This document shows, piece after piece, positions 35,362 through 45,455 of a DNA stretch of 64,000 bases. The position numbers and the translations under genes were made by a program. The stretch lies in contig JACKKN010000018.1 of the NCBI GenBank assembly GCA_024236415.1, positions 1 to 64,000 of the forward strand. The letters are read 5' to 3'. Under the pieces are notes generated by a model that was given only the letters and a program-made list of their open reading frames with translations, was not told the origin of the DNA and made no database searches. Position 1 is the stretch's first letter. Every line of letters begins with the position of its first letter. This DNA is from Hyphomicrobiales bacterium (lineage in GTDB: Bacteria > Pseudomonadota > Alphaproteobacteria > Rhodospirillales > JACKKN01).

Positions 35362-38298
35362 CTACTTGAACAGGCCCTTCAGGCCCTTGTCCAACTTCTT
35401 GCCCAGGTCGCCGACGGCCTCCTTGGCCTTTTCGACCGGCTTCTCGGCCGCCGCCGGTGCCGACTCGGTCTTGGGCGGCGGGGTCAGGGTGGCGCCGGGC
35501 GAGACCGACGTGGCCGGCGCCGCCTTGGATGCCGGCGGCTCGCTGGTGGTGGCGGCCGGTGCCGGCGCCACGGCGACCCGCTTCACCGCCTCGCCGGCCA
35601 GGGCCAACTTGCAGTAGTCGGTCTGGTCGACGCTGGCCGCCTTGCCGGCGGCGGCCGTGTCGCCGCCGCCCTGCCCGGTGACCGACTTGACCAGGCCGCC
35701 CAGGCCCGATGCGCCGCCCTTGGCCACGTCCGTCACCGTGCCCACGGCACCAGTCACCACGCCCACGGCGGCCGCGCCCACGTTGGGCTTGACCGAGGGC
35801 GAGGCCAGGGTGCCGCCCACGTCGACCGGGATCATGGCTACCTTGACCAGGCTGACGCTCTTGGCCTTGGGGTCGATGCTCAGGTCGAGCTTCTCCTGCG
35901 CCAGGTCGATGCCGCCCTCGCCGATCACCGAGATGCCCCCGGTCTCGACCACCAGGGCCCGGGCGTCGGCCTGGCCCTTCTTGATGTCGAAGTCGACCAC
36001 GCCGCAGCGGATGTCCTGGTCCCCCTTGCTGTCGCCGAAGGTCAGCGCGGCGGCCAGGTCCGATGACACCACGTTCAGCAACTTGCTGTTGATGTATCCG
36101 TTCTCGGTGACCACGCGCAGCTTGCCGTCCAGGCCGGCCATGATCTCGCGCACCGAGACCCCCTGGCCAGTCACGTTGGTCTTGGCGTCCAGCTTGCCGC
36201 GGACCAGGTCGGTGACATCCATGTCCTTCAGCAGCTTGCCGTAGTCGAGCTGCGCCACGTCGACGTTGACCGCCAGGGCCGGCATGGCGACCGAGGCGTC
36301 CAGCCCCACGTCGCCCTTGATGGTGCCCTCGCCGGCCACCACCGAGAACGGCTTCACGGCCAGCTTGCCGTTCTGCAGGGACAGGTCCACCGACAGGTCC
36401 TTGAGCGTGGTGCCGTTGACCTTGACCGCGTCGCCGCGGAAGGAAACGGTGGCGTCGGCGGCCTTCAGCCCCTCGACCGGCAGGGGATCGTTGGGGAACA
36501 CCCGGCCGTCGCCCTTCTTGGCCGCCGGCGCCGGGGCCGGCGCCTTCTTTCCGCCCTTCTGCTGCGGCATGATCTCGTCCAGATCCAGCATCTTGGACGC
36601 CAGCTTGGCGTTCAGCACCGGCCGTTCGCCGGCCAGCTTGACGGCCAGGTTGCCGCTCAGGTCGCTGCGGCCAACCTTGGCGTCCAGGCCGTCCAGGGCA
36701 TAGCCCCCGTCGGGGTCGCTGACCTTGGCCACGATCCGCAGGGCCGGGATTTTCAGCCCCTCGCCGGCGAAGGCCCGGGCCAGGGGGGTGGCGTCGGCGC
36801 CCTGCAGGGCCACGTCCAGGGCCAACCCCTTGGCCTTGATGGCGTCGGCAACGGCGCCCTTGGCGGTGACCAGCAACTGCTCGGCCCGGCCCACGTTGAC
36901 GTCGATGCCGCTGACCGCCATGGCGTCCAGGCCGCCCTTGATCGTGGCGGCGAGGCTGAACGGCCCGATCGCGGGCAGCTTCTTGTCGCCCAGGGCGGCG
37001 CCCAGTTCGGGCGCCAGGGCCTGGGCCTGGTCCAGGGTCTTGGTCAGTTCGTCGCCGCGCACGGCGACGGTGATGTCCAGCCCCTTGGTGTTGAGGGCGT
37101 CGGCGATGGAGCCCCGGGCCGTGACGGCGGCAAAGTCGTCGCGGCCGGTGGCCACCTCGATTCCCGACACCGACAGGGCCTTCAGCGAGCCCAGCACCGT
37201 CGCCTTGGCGTCCAGGCCGCCCAGGGGCGGCAGCTTGACCTTGGCCAGTTCCGGCACGAAGGCCTTGGCCGCCTCGGCGGTCTTGTTCAGGTTGCTGGCC
37301 TTGACGCCGGCAACGATGTTGATTCCCGTCACCTTGACGGCGTCCGAGATGCCGCCGGTGGCGCTCAGGGCCAGGAAATCGGGCCGGCCCACGGCCACGT
37401 TCAGGTCCGACACCGCCATCTTGTCGGCCGAGCCGGTCAGCTTGGCGGTGACCGAGAACGCGCCCAGGGCCGGCAGGTCCGCCGTCTTCAGGTCGGGCAC
37501 GAAGCCCTTGACCGCGTCGATGGTCTTGTTCAGGTCGGCGCCCTTGACCGAGACGTCGATGCCGCCGGCGGCGCCGGTGACCTCACCCTTGGCGGTGGCC
37601 TTGAGCCCCAACAGGTCGGCGGCGAAATCCACCGGGTACTTGTCGCCGCGCACCAGGGCGTTGACGGCGCCGAAGGTGCCCTTGGCCTCGAACGGCGTCT
37701 TGTCCACGTTGCCGGCGATGTCGACCTTGAGGGGGCTGTCGTTGTCCTCGGCCTCGGCGATCAGGTTGTCCAGCGTCAGCACCGTCGCCTGCCCCGACTT
37801 GCCGTCGCGGTAGGTCACCTTGACGTCCTGGATCAGCACCTGACGCACCACCGGGATAACCAGCTCGCCGGGCTCTGACGGCTTCTCAGGCTCGGGCTTG
37901 GGTTCGCCCATCACCCAGTTGCCCGCGCCCTGCTTGTCGGTCTCGGCCAGCAGGTCCAGGCCCTCGACGATCAGCTTGTTGACCCGGTAGTCGCCACGGA
38001 TGGCCGGCATCAGCTCGACCTGCACCTCCAGGCGCTTGAGGGTCGCCATCTGCGGCCGGCTGCCCCAGGGGGCGTTGGCGAAGGAAACGTTCTCGACCAC
38101 CAGTGTCGGCGACCATCCCAGGTCGAGTTGGATGTTGCCGTCCAGCTTCAGGTCACGCCCGGTGGCCTCCTTGGCCTTTTCGGCGATCAGGTCCTTGTAG
38201 TCGTTGGGGTCCACCGTGGCGATGACCACCACGCCGGCAACCACGACCACCACCAGCAGGAAAACGACGACGACCAGGGTCTTCCACAGCGCCCGCAT
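35362..38298 (-). CDS. AsmA family protein with internal repeats
   Basis: 978 residues. One N-terminal membrane helix (about 7-27, VVVVFLLVVVVVAG) anchors a large periplasmic part. NDYKDLIAEKAKEATGRDLKLDGNI is the AsmA start, and the end has GLDGKLRVVTENGYINSKLL and AMIPVDVGGTLASPSVKPN, typical of AsmA C-termini. In between, four related units of about 80 residues (roughly 247-325, 326-406, 407-491, 492-570) each carry an LPxLG-SLxAxxxG-MxVSxxxVxVGR pattern. AsmA-like proteins are linked to lipid transport between membranes. ATG 38298 follows GGAGA and overlaps the region of the gph stop closely. Confidence 0.88.
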   Translation of the reverse strand: MRALWKTLVVVVFLLVVVVVAGVVVIATVDPNDYKDLIAEKAKEATGRDLKLDGNIQLDLGWSPTLVVENVSFANAPWGSRPQMATLKRLEVQVELMPAIRGDYRVNKLIVEGLDLLAETDKQGAGNWVMGEPKPEPEKPSEPGELVIPVVRQVLIQDVKVTYRDGKSGQATVLTLDNLIAEAEDNDSPLKVDIAGNVDKTPFEAKGTFGAVNALVRGDKYPVDFAADLLGLKATAKGEVTGAAGGIDVSVKGADLNKTIDAVKGFVPDLKTADLPALGAFSVTAKLTGSADKMAVSDLNVAVGRPDFLALSATGGISDAVKVTGINIVAGVKASNLNKTAEAAKAFVPELAKVKLPPLGGLDAKATVLGSLKALSVSGIEVATGRDDFAAVTARGSIADALNTKGLDITVAVRGDELTKTLDQAQALAPELGAALGDKKLPAIGPFSLAATIKGGLDAMAVSGIDVNVGRAEQLLVTAKGAVADAIKAKGLALDVALQGADATPLARAFAGEGLKIPALRIVAKVSDPDGGYALDGLDAKVGRSDLSGNLAVKLAGERPVLNAKLASKMLDLDEIMPQQKGGKKAPAPAPAAKKGDGRVFPNDPLPVEGLKAADATVSFRGDAVKVNGTTLKDLSVDLSLQNGKLAVKPFSVVAGEGTIKGDVGLDASVAMPALAVNVDVAQLDYGKLLKDMDVTDLVRGKLDAKTNVTGQGVSVREIMAGLDGKLRVVTENGYINSKLLNVVSSDLAAALTFGDSKGDQDIRCGVVDFDIKKGQADARALVVETGGISVIGEGGIDLAQEKLDLSIDPKAKSVSLVKVAMIPVDVGGTLASPSVKPNVGAAAVGVVTGAVGTVTDVAKGGASGLGGLVKSVTGQGGGDTAAAGKAASVDQTDYCKLALAGEAVKRVAVAPAPAATTSEPPASKAAPATSVSPGATLTPPPKTESAPAAAEKPVEKAKEAVGDLGKKLDKGLKGLFK

Positions 38299-38300
38299 GT

Positions 38301-38978
38301 TCAGGTCTCCCACGTTTCGCCGACGACCCGCGCAAGGTCGCCGAACGTCTCGACAACCTCGCGAGCACCGGCTTCGATTAGTTCGTTGCCATTATGATAC
38401 CCCCAGGCGACCCCGATCGCCACCACGCCGGCGTTGACCGCCATTTCCACGTCGAATGTGGTGTCGCCGATCATCACCGTGTCCTCGGGGTTCGTGCCGG
38501 CCTCGGCCATGGCCGCCAGCAGCATGTCCGGCGCCGGCTTGCCGGCGGGCACGGAATCCGAGGTCTGCAAGGTCACGAACCGGTCCAGCAGGCCGTGCCC
38601 GCCCAGGGTCGCCAGCAACCCGCGCCGCGACTTGCCCGTGGCCACCCCCAGCAGCCAGCCGGCGTCGTCGAACGCCCGCAGCCCCTCCTCCGTCCCCGGA
38701 AAAAGCGGTTCCTGCAACCCGCCCGACTGGCGCAGGGCGAAGAAGGACGCGGAATAGGCCTGGCGCAGGTTTTCCAAGTCCTCCGCCCCGGCGTCGGGCA
38801 CCACCCGGGCGATGGCGTCCAGCAGCGGCAGGCCCACCACCCGCCGGGCCACGTCCCGGGTCGGCGTGGGGAACTTGTAAAGTTCGCAGGCGGCGCACAG
38901 GGCGGCATAGATGGAATGCTGGGAATCGACCAGCGTGCCGTCGCAGTCGAACACCGCCAGTCGTAATCGGTCGGACAA
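38301..38978 (-). CDS. HAD family phosphatase, phosphoglycolate phosphatase-like
   Basis: 225 residues. HAD motif I is FDCDGTLVDSQ, motif II VATGKSRRG, and motif III-IV KPAPDMLL and IGDTTFDVEMA, with a small helical cap between. This fits phosphoglycolate phosphatase (Gph) and its near relatives, which remove phosphate from 2-phosphoglycolate or pyrophosphate-like substrates. It begins with TTG 38978 behind GGGAG; no ATG or GTG is available nearby. It is the first gene of a unit with AsmA and ATP12. Confidence 0.83.
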   Translation of the reverse strand: MSDRLRLAVFDCDGTLVDSQHSIYAALCAACELYKFPTPTRDVARRVVGLPLLDAIARVVPDAGAEDLENLRQAYSASFFALRQSGGLQEPLFPGTEEGLRAFDDAGWLLGVATGKSRRGLLATLGGHGLLDRFVTLQTSDSVPAGKPAPDMLLAAMAEAGTNPEDTVMIGDTTFDVEMAVNAGVVAIGVAWGYHNGNELIEAGAREVVETFGDLARVVGETWET

Positions 38979-39000
38979 GGTCCGGGCTCCCGTCAGTCAA

Positions 39001-39030
39001 CAACAAAGGGCCCCGCCGTGGCGGAGACCC
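39001..39030 (-). terminator. Hairpin terminator after the peptide ABC operon
   Basis: On the minus strand a stem formed by GGGTCTCCGCC and GGCGGGGCCC (39008-39030, a few mismatches) is followed by TTTGTTGTT. It lies 60 bp past the last gene of the operon ending at 39090. Confidence 0.6.
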
Positions 39031-39089
39031 TACAGATAGCCCGCCGCGGCGCCGGGTCAACCGAAGTTCGCGCGACACCGCACCGGGGA

Positions 39090-40075
<986 letters not shown>

Positions 40076-40079
<4 letters not shown>

Positions 40080-41047
40080 GTCGCCCCCACGTGGGGATGC
40101 AGGCAACGTACCCGGTGCCCCGGCCCCACGGGTTCGGCCGGCGGCACGGCGGCGCGGCAGTCGTCCTCGGTCCGCGCGCAGCGGCCGGCGAAGGCGCAGC
40201 CGGGCGGCAGGGCGATGGGCTCGGGCACCTGCCCGGGGATGGTGGCCAGGCGCCGCGATTCCTCCTCGGGGCCGCCGGGGATGGCGGCGAACAGGCCGCG
40301 CGTATAGGGGTGGGCCATGTGGCGGAACACCTCGGCCGTGGGCCCGCTCTCGACGATGCGGCCGGCGTACATGACCATCATGCGCTCGGCGGTCTCGGCG
40401 ATCACCCCCAGGTCGTGGGTGATCATGACCAGGGCCATGCCCGTCTCCTGCACCACGTCCGAGATCAGGTCCAGGATCTGCGCCTGGATGGTCACGTCCA
40501 GGGCCGTGGTCGGCTCGTCGGCGATCAGGATGTCGGGCTCGCAGGCCAGGGCGGCGGCGATCATCACCCGCTGCCGCTGGCCGCCGGAAAGCTGGTAGGG
40601 GTACAGGTCGGGCGAGAAGCGGTCCGGCGGCAGGCCCACCCGCCGCAGCATGGCCACCGCCCGGCGGCCCGCCTCGGCCTTGGACAGCTTCAGGTGCAGG
40701 CGCGGCCCCTCGGCCACCTGGAAGCCGATGGTCTTGACCGGGTTCAGCGCCGTCATGGGCTCCTGGAACACCATGGCCACCCGGCGCCCGCGGATGGCGC
40801 ACAGGCCCGCCTCGTCCATGGCCAGCAGGTCCCGGCCGTCCAGGCGGATTCGCCCGGTGGCCTGGGCGGTGGTCGGCAGCAGGCCCATGACCGCCATGGC
40901 GGTGATGGACTTGCCGCAGCCGGATTCGCCGGCGAAGCCCAGGCACTCGCCCCGCTCCAGGGCGAAGCTCACGTCCGACAGGATGTGCGCCGTGCCCCGC
41001 GGGGTCGGGATGGTGACGTTCAGGTCCTCCACCTCCAGCAGGGCCAT
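40076..41047 (-). CDS. Peptide ABC transporter ATP-binding protein (DppD-like)
   Basis: 323 residues, the other ATPase. Walker A is GESGCGKSI (Ser-Ile in place of the usual Ser-Thr), Q loop MVFQEPMTALNPV, signature QLSGGQRQRVMIAAAL, Walker B ILIADEPTTALDVT. The C-terminal part has CAFAGRCARTEDDC, the Cys-rich tail of this subfamily that can hold an iron-sulfur cluster in some members. It lies 6 bp after the permease gene. Confidence 0.93.
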
Positions 41048-41053
41048 GGCCGC

Positions 41054-41944
41054 CTACCTCAGCCGCCGCAGGCGCGGGTCCAGCACGTCGCGCAGGCCGT
41101 CGCCCAGCAGGTTCAGTCCCAACACCGTCAGCACGATGGCGACCCCGGGAAAGATGGCCAGCTGCGGCGCCAGGAACATCAGCGTCTGCGCCTCGTTCAG
41201 CATCTTGCCCCAGCTCGGCTGCGGCGGCTGGGTGCCCAGGCCCAGGTACGACAGGCCGGCCTCGGCCAGGATCGCCAGGGCGAACTGGATCGTGGCCTGG
41301 ACGATCAGGATGCTGGCCACGTTGGGCAGGATGTGCTCGACCGTGATGCGGACGGCGTTCTTGCCCGCCACCCGGGCCGCCATGACGAACTCGCGCTTCC
41401 AGATGGCCAGGGCGCCGCCCCGGGTCAGGCGCGCGAATACGGGGATGTTGAAGATGCCGATGGCGATGATGGAGTTGACGGCCCCGGGCCCGGCCAGGGC
41501 GGTGATCATGACCGCCGACAGCACCGCCGGGAAGGCGAAGGCGAAGTCGTTGAAGCGCATCACGGTTTCGTCCAGCCAGCCGCCGCGGGCCGCCGCCAGG
41601 GCGCCCAGGGGCACGCCGAATCCGGCCCCCACCCCCACCGCCACCAGCGACACGGCGATGGAATTCTGCGCCCCCACCATCATCATGCTGAACACGTCGC
41701 GGCCGAACTGGTCGGTGCCGAACCAGTGCGCCGCCGAGGGCACCCTCAGCTTGCCGGCGATGTCCATGTCGATGACGCTGTAGGGCGTCCACACCAGGGA
41801 CACCAGGGCGACCACGATCAGCACCCCGGTCAGCACCCCGCCGATGACGAAGCTGCGGTTGCCCAGGGCCTTGGCGGCAACCTCCCCCAGACCACCCTCC
41901 TTGGCCCCGTCACTGGCCCCGTCACTGGCCCCGTCACTGGCCAT
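41054..41944 (-). CDS. Peptide ABC transporter permease (DppC-like)
   Basis: 296 residues. HWFGTDQFGRDVFSMMMVGA is the family block, the EAA loop reads VMAARVAGKNAVRITVEHILPN, and LGLGTQPPQPSWGKML and LLGDGLRDVLDPR close the protein. ATG 41944 overlaps the DppB-like stop by 11 bp. The N-terminus MASDGASDGASDGA is encoded by three exact 12-bp repeats (41903-41938), unlike relatives that begin near the first membrane helix. Confidence 0.92.
   Translation of the reverse strand: MASDGASDGASDGAKEGGLGEVAAKALGNRSFVIGGVLTGVLIVVALVSLVWTPYSVIDMDIAGKLRVPSAAHWFGTDQFGRDVFSMMMVGAQNSIAVSLVAVGVGAGFGVPLGALAAARGGWLDETVMRFNDFAFAFPAVLSAVMITALAGPGAVNSIIAIGIFNIPVFARLTRGGALAIWKREFVMAARVAGKNAVRITVEHILPNVASILIVQATIQFALAILAEAGLSYLGLGTQPPQPSWGKMLNEAQTLMFLAPQLAIFPGVAIVLTVLGLNLLGDGLRDVLDPRLRRLR
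41903..41938. repeat. Three 12-bp tandem repeats in the DppC-like gene
   Basis: GGCCCCGTCACT is repeated three times in a row, followed by the first four bases of a fourth. The unit is a multiple of three, so changes in copy number keep frame and only vary a short ASDG run at the N-terminus of the permease. Confidence 0.85.
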
Positions 41945-42890
41945 GGCCGCCTCCGCGCAGGCGCGGGTCCAGCAGGGCGTAGGACATGTCGACGATGAAG
42001 TTGACCAGCACCACGGCGCCGGCCAGCAGCACCACCACGTCCTTGACCACGATCACGTCGCGCTGGGCGATGGCCTGGAAGATCAGGCGGCCCAGGCCCG
42101 GCAGGTAGAACACGTTCTCGATGATGATGGTGCCGGCCAGCAGGAACGAGAACTGCAGCCCCATGATGGTGACCACGGGGATCAGGGCGTTGCGCACGGC
42201 ATGGCGCCACAGGGCGGCGGCGAAGGTCAGGCCCTTGGCCCGGGCCGTGCGCACGTAGTCCTCGCGCATGACCTCCAGCACCGACGAGCGCGTCACCCGG
42301 GCCAGGATCGCCGCCTGGGGCAGGGCCAGGGCCACCGCCGGCAGGATCAGGGACTTGATGGCCGGCCAGACGCCGGCGTCCCACCCGGCGAAGCCGCCCG
42401 CCGGCATGACCTTGAGGAACACCGAGAAGAACAGGATCATCAGGATGGCGAACCAGAAGTTGGGGATCGCCACCCCCACCTGGACGAAGCCCATGACCGA
42501 CACGTCGGTCAGGCTGTTGCGCCGGGCCGCCGCCAGGACTCCCAGCGGCAGGCCGATGGCGGTCGACAGCGTGATGGCCATCAGGGCCAGGGGCAGGCTG
42601 ACCCGCAGGCGTTCCAGGATGATCTTGATGACCGGCTCGTCATAGGCATAGCTGTTGCCCAGGTCGCCCTGGAACCAGCCCCAGATCCACACCAGGTAGC
42701 GCTGCCAGGCCGGCCGGTCCAGGCCCAGCTGGGCGCGCAGGGCGGCCAGGCTGTCCTCCTGGGCGCCGATGCCCAGCATCACCGTGGCCGGATCGCCGGG
42801 CAGGACCTCGAGGATAAGGAACACGGCCAGGGAAGCGCCCAGGAGGGTCAGGAACAGCGCCACCAGGCGCCGCGCCAGGAATACCGACAT
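41934..42890 (-). CDS. Peptide ABC transporter permease (DppB-like)
   Basis: 318 residues. LILEVLPGDPATVMLGIGA and LRAQLGLDRPAWQRYLVWIWGWFQGDLG are the N-terminal family blocks, then six membrane helices with EAA loop VRTARAKGLTFAAALWRHAVRNALIPV. It follows the binding-protein gene by 35 bp. Together with the DppC-like gene it forms the transport path. Confidence 0.92.
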   Translation of the reverse strand: MSVFLARRLVALFLTLLGASLAVFLILEVLPGDPATVMLGIGAQEDSLAALRAQLGLDRPAWQRYLVWIWGWFQGDLGNSYAYDEPVIKIILERLRVSLPLALMAITLSTAIGLPLGVLAAARRNSLTDVSVMGFVQVGVAIPNFWFAILMILFFSVFLKVMPAGGFAGWDAGVWPAIKSLILPAVALALPQAAILARVTRSSVLEVMREDYVRTARAKGLTFAAALWRHAVRNALIPVVTIMGLQFSFLLAGTIIIENVFYLPGLGRLIFQAIAQRDVIVVKDVVVLLAGAVVLVNFIVDMSYALLDPRLRGGGHGQ

Positions 42891-42925
42891 TCCCGCCCTC
42901 CGAACGCTTCCCCCGCTTTACCGCG

Positions 42926-44407
42926 TCAGTCGACCCAGTAGACGCCGGTCAGGTCGTTGGCCTGGGTCGGGCTGTTGGGCCACAGGCCGCGCAGCTTGGC
43001 GTTCCACACCCCGGTCTTGGCGAGCTGGAACAGGAAGCCGTTGACGGCATCCTCGGCCAGCTTGCGCTGGGCCTGGCGCAGGATGTCGTACTGGGTCTTC
43101 TCGTCCGTCGCCATGTCCAGCTTCTTCATCAGCGCCTTGAACTCGGGGCTGTCGTACTGGAAGTAATAGCTGTCGCGGGCGTAGATGCCGATGTCCATGG
43201 GCTCGGTGTGCGAGACGATGGTCAGGTCGTAGTCATAGCCCTTGAACACGGCCTTCAGCCACTGCGCCCATTCCACCGGGATGATTTCCAGCTGGATGCC
43301 GATCTTGGCCAACTGCGCGGCGATGATCTCGCCGCCGCGGCGGGCGTAGCTGGGCGGCGGCAGGTGCAGGCGCGCCTTGAAGCCGTTGGGATAGCCGGCC
43401 TCGGCCAGCAGCGCCTTGGCCTTCGCCAGGTCGTAGGGGTACATGCCCGTCAGGTCCACGTAGGCCGGGTGGTGCGGCGCGAAGTGCGAGCCGATGGGCG
43501 TGCCGTAGCCGAACATGGCGCCGTCGATGATGGCCTGGCGGTCGATGGCGTGGGCCATGGCCCGGCGCACGCGCACGTCGCTGAAGTACTTGCTCTTGTT
43601 GTTGGTGGACAGGATGGTCTCGCCCTCGGTGCTGCCGACCACCACCTTGAGGCGCGGATCGGACTTGAACTGGGCCAGGGCCTCGGGGGCCGGGAAGCCG
43701 GGGAAGGCGTCCACGTCACCGGCCAGGACCGCGGCCGTGGCCGCCGCCGGGTCGGAGATGAACTTGAAGGTGGCCGACTTCAGCTTCACCGCCGTGCCCC
43801 AGTAGTTGGGGTTGCGCTCGATGGTCAGGCGGTCGCCCTTGGTCCAGTTCTTGAACTTGAACGGGCCGGTGCCGACGGGGTTGGTCTTGTTGCCCTCGGC
43901 GCTTTCCGGCGCAACGACCACTGCATCGCCCCACCCCATGTTGAACAGGAACCGGCCCGTGGGCTGGCTCAGGGTCACCACCACCGTGGACGCGTCCGGG
44001 GCCTCCACCTTGGAAATAGGCTTGAACAGGCCCTTCTGGGCGTTGGTGCTCTTCTCGTCCATGGCCCGCTCAAGCGAGAACTTGACGTCCGCCGAGTCCA
44101 TGTCCGTGCCGTCGTGGAACTTGACGCCCTTGTGCAGCTTGAAGGTGTAGACCAGGCCGTCGTCGGAGATGGTCCAGCTCTCGGCCAGGGCCGGCTTGAC
44201 GCCGCCGTTCTGGTCGATGCGGGTCAGGCCTTCGAAGATGTTGGCGTAGGTGACCTCGTCGATGGCCGCCGCGGCCCCCGCAGTGGGATCCAGGTGCGGC
44301 GGTTCGAGCTGCATGCCAAGGGTGATTGTGTCCTTGGCCGCCTCGGCCTGGGCCGCCAGCGTCGCCAACGCCGCCGCCGCGGCGAGGCCGTAGAACAACT
44401 TTCTCAT
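42926..44407 (-). CDS. Peptide ABC transporter substrate-binding protein, family 5
   Basis: 493 residues, starting at ATG 44407 (MRKLFYGLAAAAALATLAAQAEA), a Sec signal peptide cleaved near residue 23. DTITLGMQLEPPHLDP opens the mature family 5 fold, and EGLTRIDQNGGVKPALAESW is the standard motif. The end has ANDLTGVYWVD. No lipobox, so it is free in the periplasm. Ligand unknown; a D-amino acid or acylated peptide is suggested only by the P1 peptidase and M20 deacylase genes in the same operon. Confidence 0.92.
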   Translation of the reverse strand: MRKLFYGLAAAAALATLAAQAEAAKDTITLGMQLEPPHLDPTAGAAAAIDEVTYANIFEGLTRIDQNGGVKPALAESWTISDDGLVYTFKLHKGVKFHDGTDMDSADVKFSLERAMDEKSTNAQKGLFKPISKVEAPDASTVVVTLSQPTGRFLFNMGWGDAVVVAPESAEGNKTNPVGTGPFKFKNWTKGDRLTIERNPNYWGTAVKLKSATFKFISDPAAATAAVLAGDVDAFPGFPAPEALAQFKSDPRLKVVVGSTEGETILSTNNKSKYFSDVRVRRAMAHAIDRQAIIDGAMFGYGTPIGSHFAPHHPAYVDLTGMYPYDLAKAKALLAEAGYPNGFKARLHLPPPSYARRGGEIIAAQLAKIGIQLEIIPVEWAQWLKAVFKGYDYDLTIVSHTEPMDIGIYARDSYYFQYDSPEFKALMKKLDMATDEKTQYDILRQAQRKLAEDAVNGFLFQLAKTGVWNAKLRGLWPNSPTQANDLTGVYWVD

Positions 44408-44411
44408 CTGC

Positions 44412-45455
44412 CTATCCTTCTCTCCCTGTTGCGTGTCCCAGATTGTGTCCGTGTTCAGCCCGGTAACTGGGAAAATCACCCAGGCTGTCGGCTTCGTAGA
44501 CGCCACGCGCCACGGCGCGGGCGACGCAATCCGCCGCCATCATACCCAACCGCGCCAGTCCGGCTACCGGATTGGGCAGGTCCACCGCCCCGGTGGCCAG
44601 GGCGAACGCCGTGTCGCCGTCCAGCGGCGTGTGCACCGGCCGGATGGCGCGGGCAAACCCGTCGTGGGCCATGATCGCCACGCGCCGCGCCTGGGCCTTG
44701 TCCAGGCGGGCGTCGGTGGCGACCACCGCCAAGGTGGTGTTGGCCCCCTCCTTGGCGATGCTGCCGGGCAGACGGAACTCGTAGTCCAGGTCCGCCAACG
44801 CGCCCGACGGCGCCGGCTGCCCGCCCAGTTCGCCGTCCCGCTCCAGCGCCCAGGCCCAGAACGAGGACTGCCCGGGCATGACCGTGGACCCGGCGGGATT
44901 GGCCGCCACCAGGGCCGCCACGGTGACCGCCGCGCCGTCGAAATCGGCCACCAGGGAGGCGCTGCCCAGCCCACCCTTGAGGGACCCCGCGGTGGCACCC
45001 AGGCCGGCACCGGCGTTGCCCAGGGCGAACAGGTCGCCGGCGGCGTCGGCCGCCTGCCGCGCCAGGTCGCGGAACGGCGGCCGGTCGCCCCAGTCCTTGT
45101 CGCCGCCGTTCAGCAGGTCGAACAGGATCGCCGAGGGCACGATGGGCACCACCGCCGGCCCGACCCGGAACCCGCGGCCGCGCGCCGCCAGCCAGCCCTG
45201 CAGGCCGCCGGCGGCGTCGAGGCCGAAGGCGGAACCGCCGCTGAGCACGATGCCGTGCACGCCGTCCACCACGCAGGTGGGGTCCAGGGCGTCGGTCTCG
45301 CGGGTGCCGGGGGCGCCGCCGCGCACGTCCACCGCCGCCACCGCCGGCTGGTCGGGAACGACCACGGTCACGCCGGTGCGCCGCGCCGGGTCCTCGGCGT
45401 TGCCGACCTTGATCCCGGCGACGTCGGTCAGCAGGTTGCGCGGGCCGGGGCCCAT
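44412..45455 (-). CDS. P1 family peptidase (DmpA/BapA-like aminopeptidase)
   Basis: 347 residues. LTDVAGIKVGNAED opens the P1 family, LSGGSAFGLDAAGG is the glycine-rich loop, and KEGANTTLAVVATDA holds the self-cleavage site, with Thr240 as the likely new N-terminal nucleophile. Family members remove N-terminal residues from D- or beta-amino acid peptides. No signal peptide, so it is cytoplasmic. I chose ATG 45455, which overlaps the stop of the M20 gene (TGATG), over GTG 45458. Confidence 0.88.
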   Translation of the reverse strand: MGPGPRNLLTDVAGIKVGNAEDPARRTGVTVVVPDQPAVAAVDVRGGAPGTRETDALDPTCVVDGVHGIVLSGGSAFGLDAAGGLQGWLAARGRGFRVGPAVVPIVPSAILFDLLNGGDKDWGDRPPFRDLARQAADAAGDLFALGNAGAGLGATAGSLKGGLGSASLVADFDGAAVTVAALVAANPAGSTVMPGQSSFWAWALERDGELGGQPAPSGALADLDYEFRLPGSIAKEGANTTLAVVATDARLDKAQARRVAIMAHDGFARAIRPVHTPLDGDTAFALATGAVDLPNPVAGLARLGMMAADCVARAVARGVYEADSLGDFPSYRAEHGHNLGHATGREG

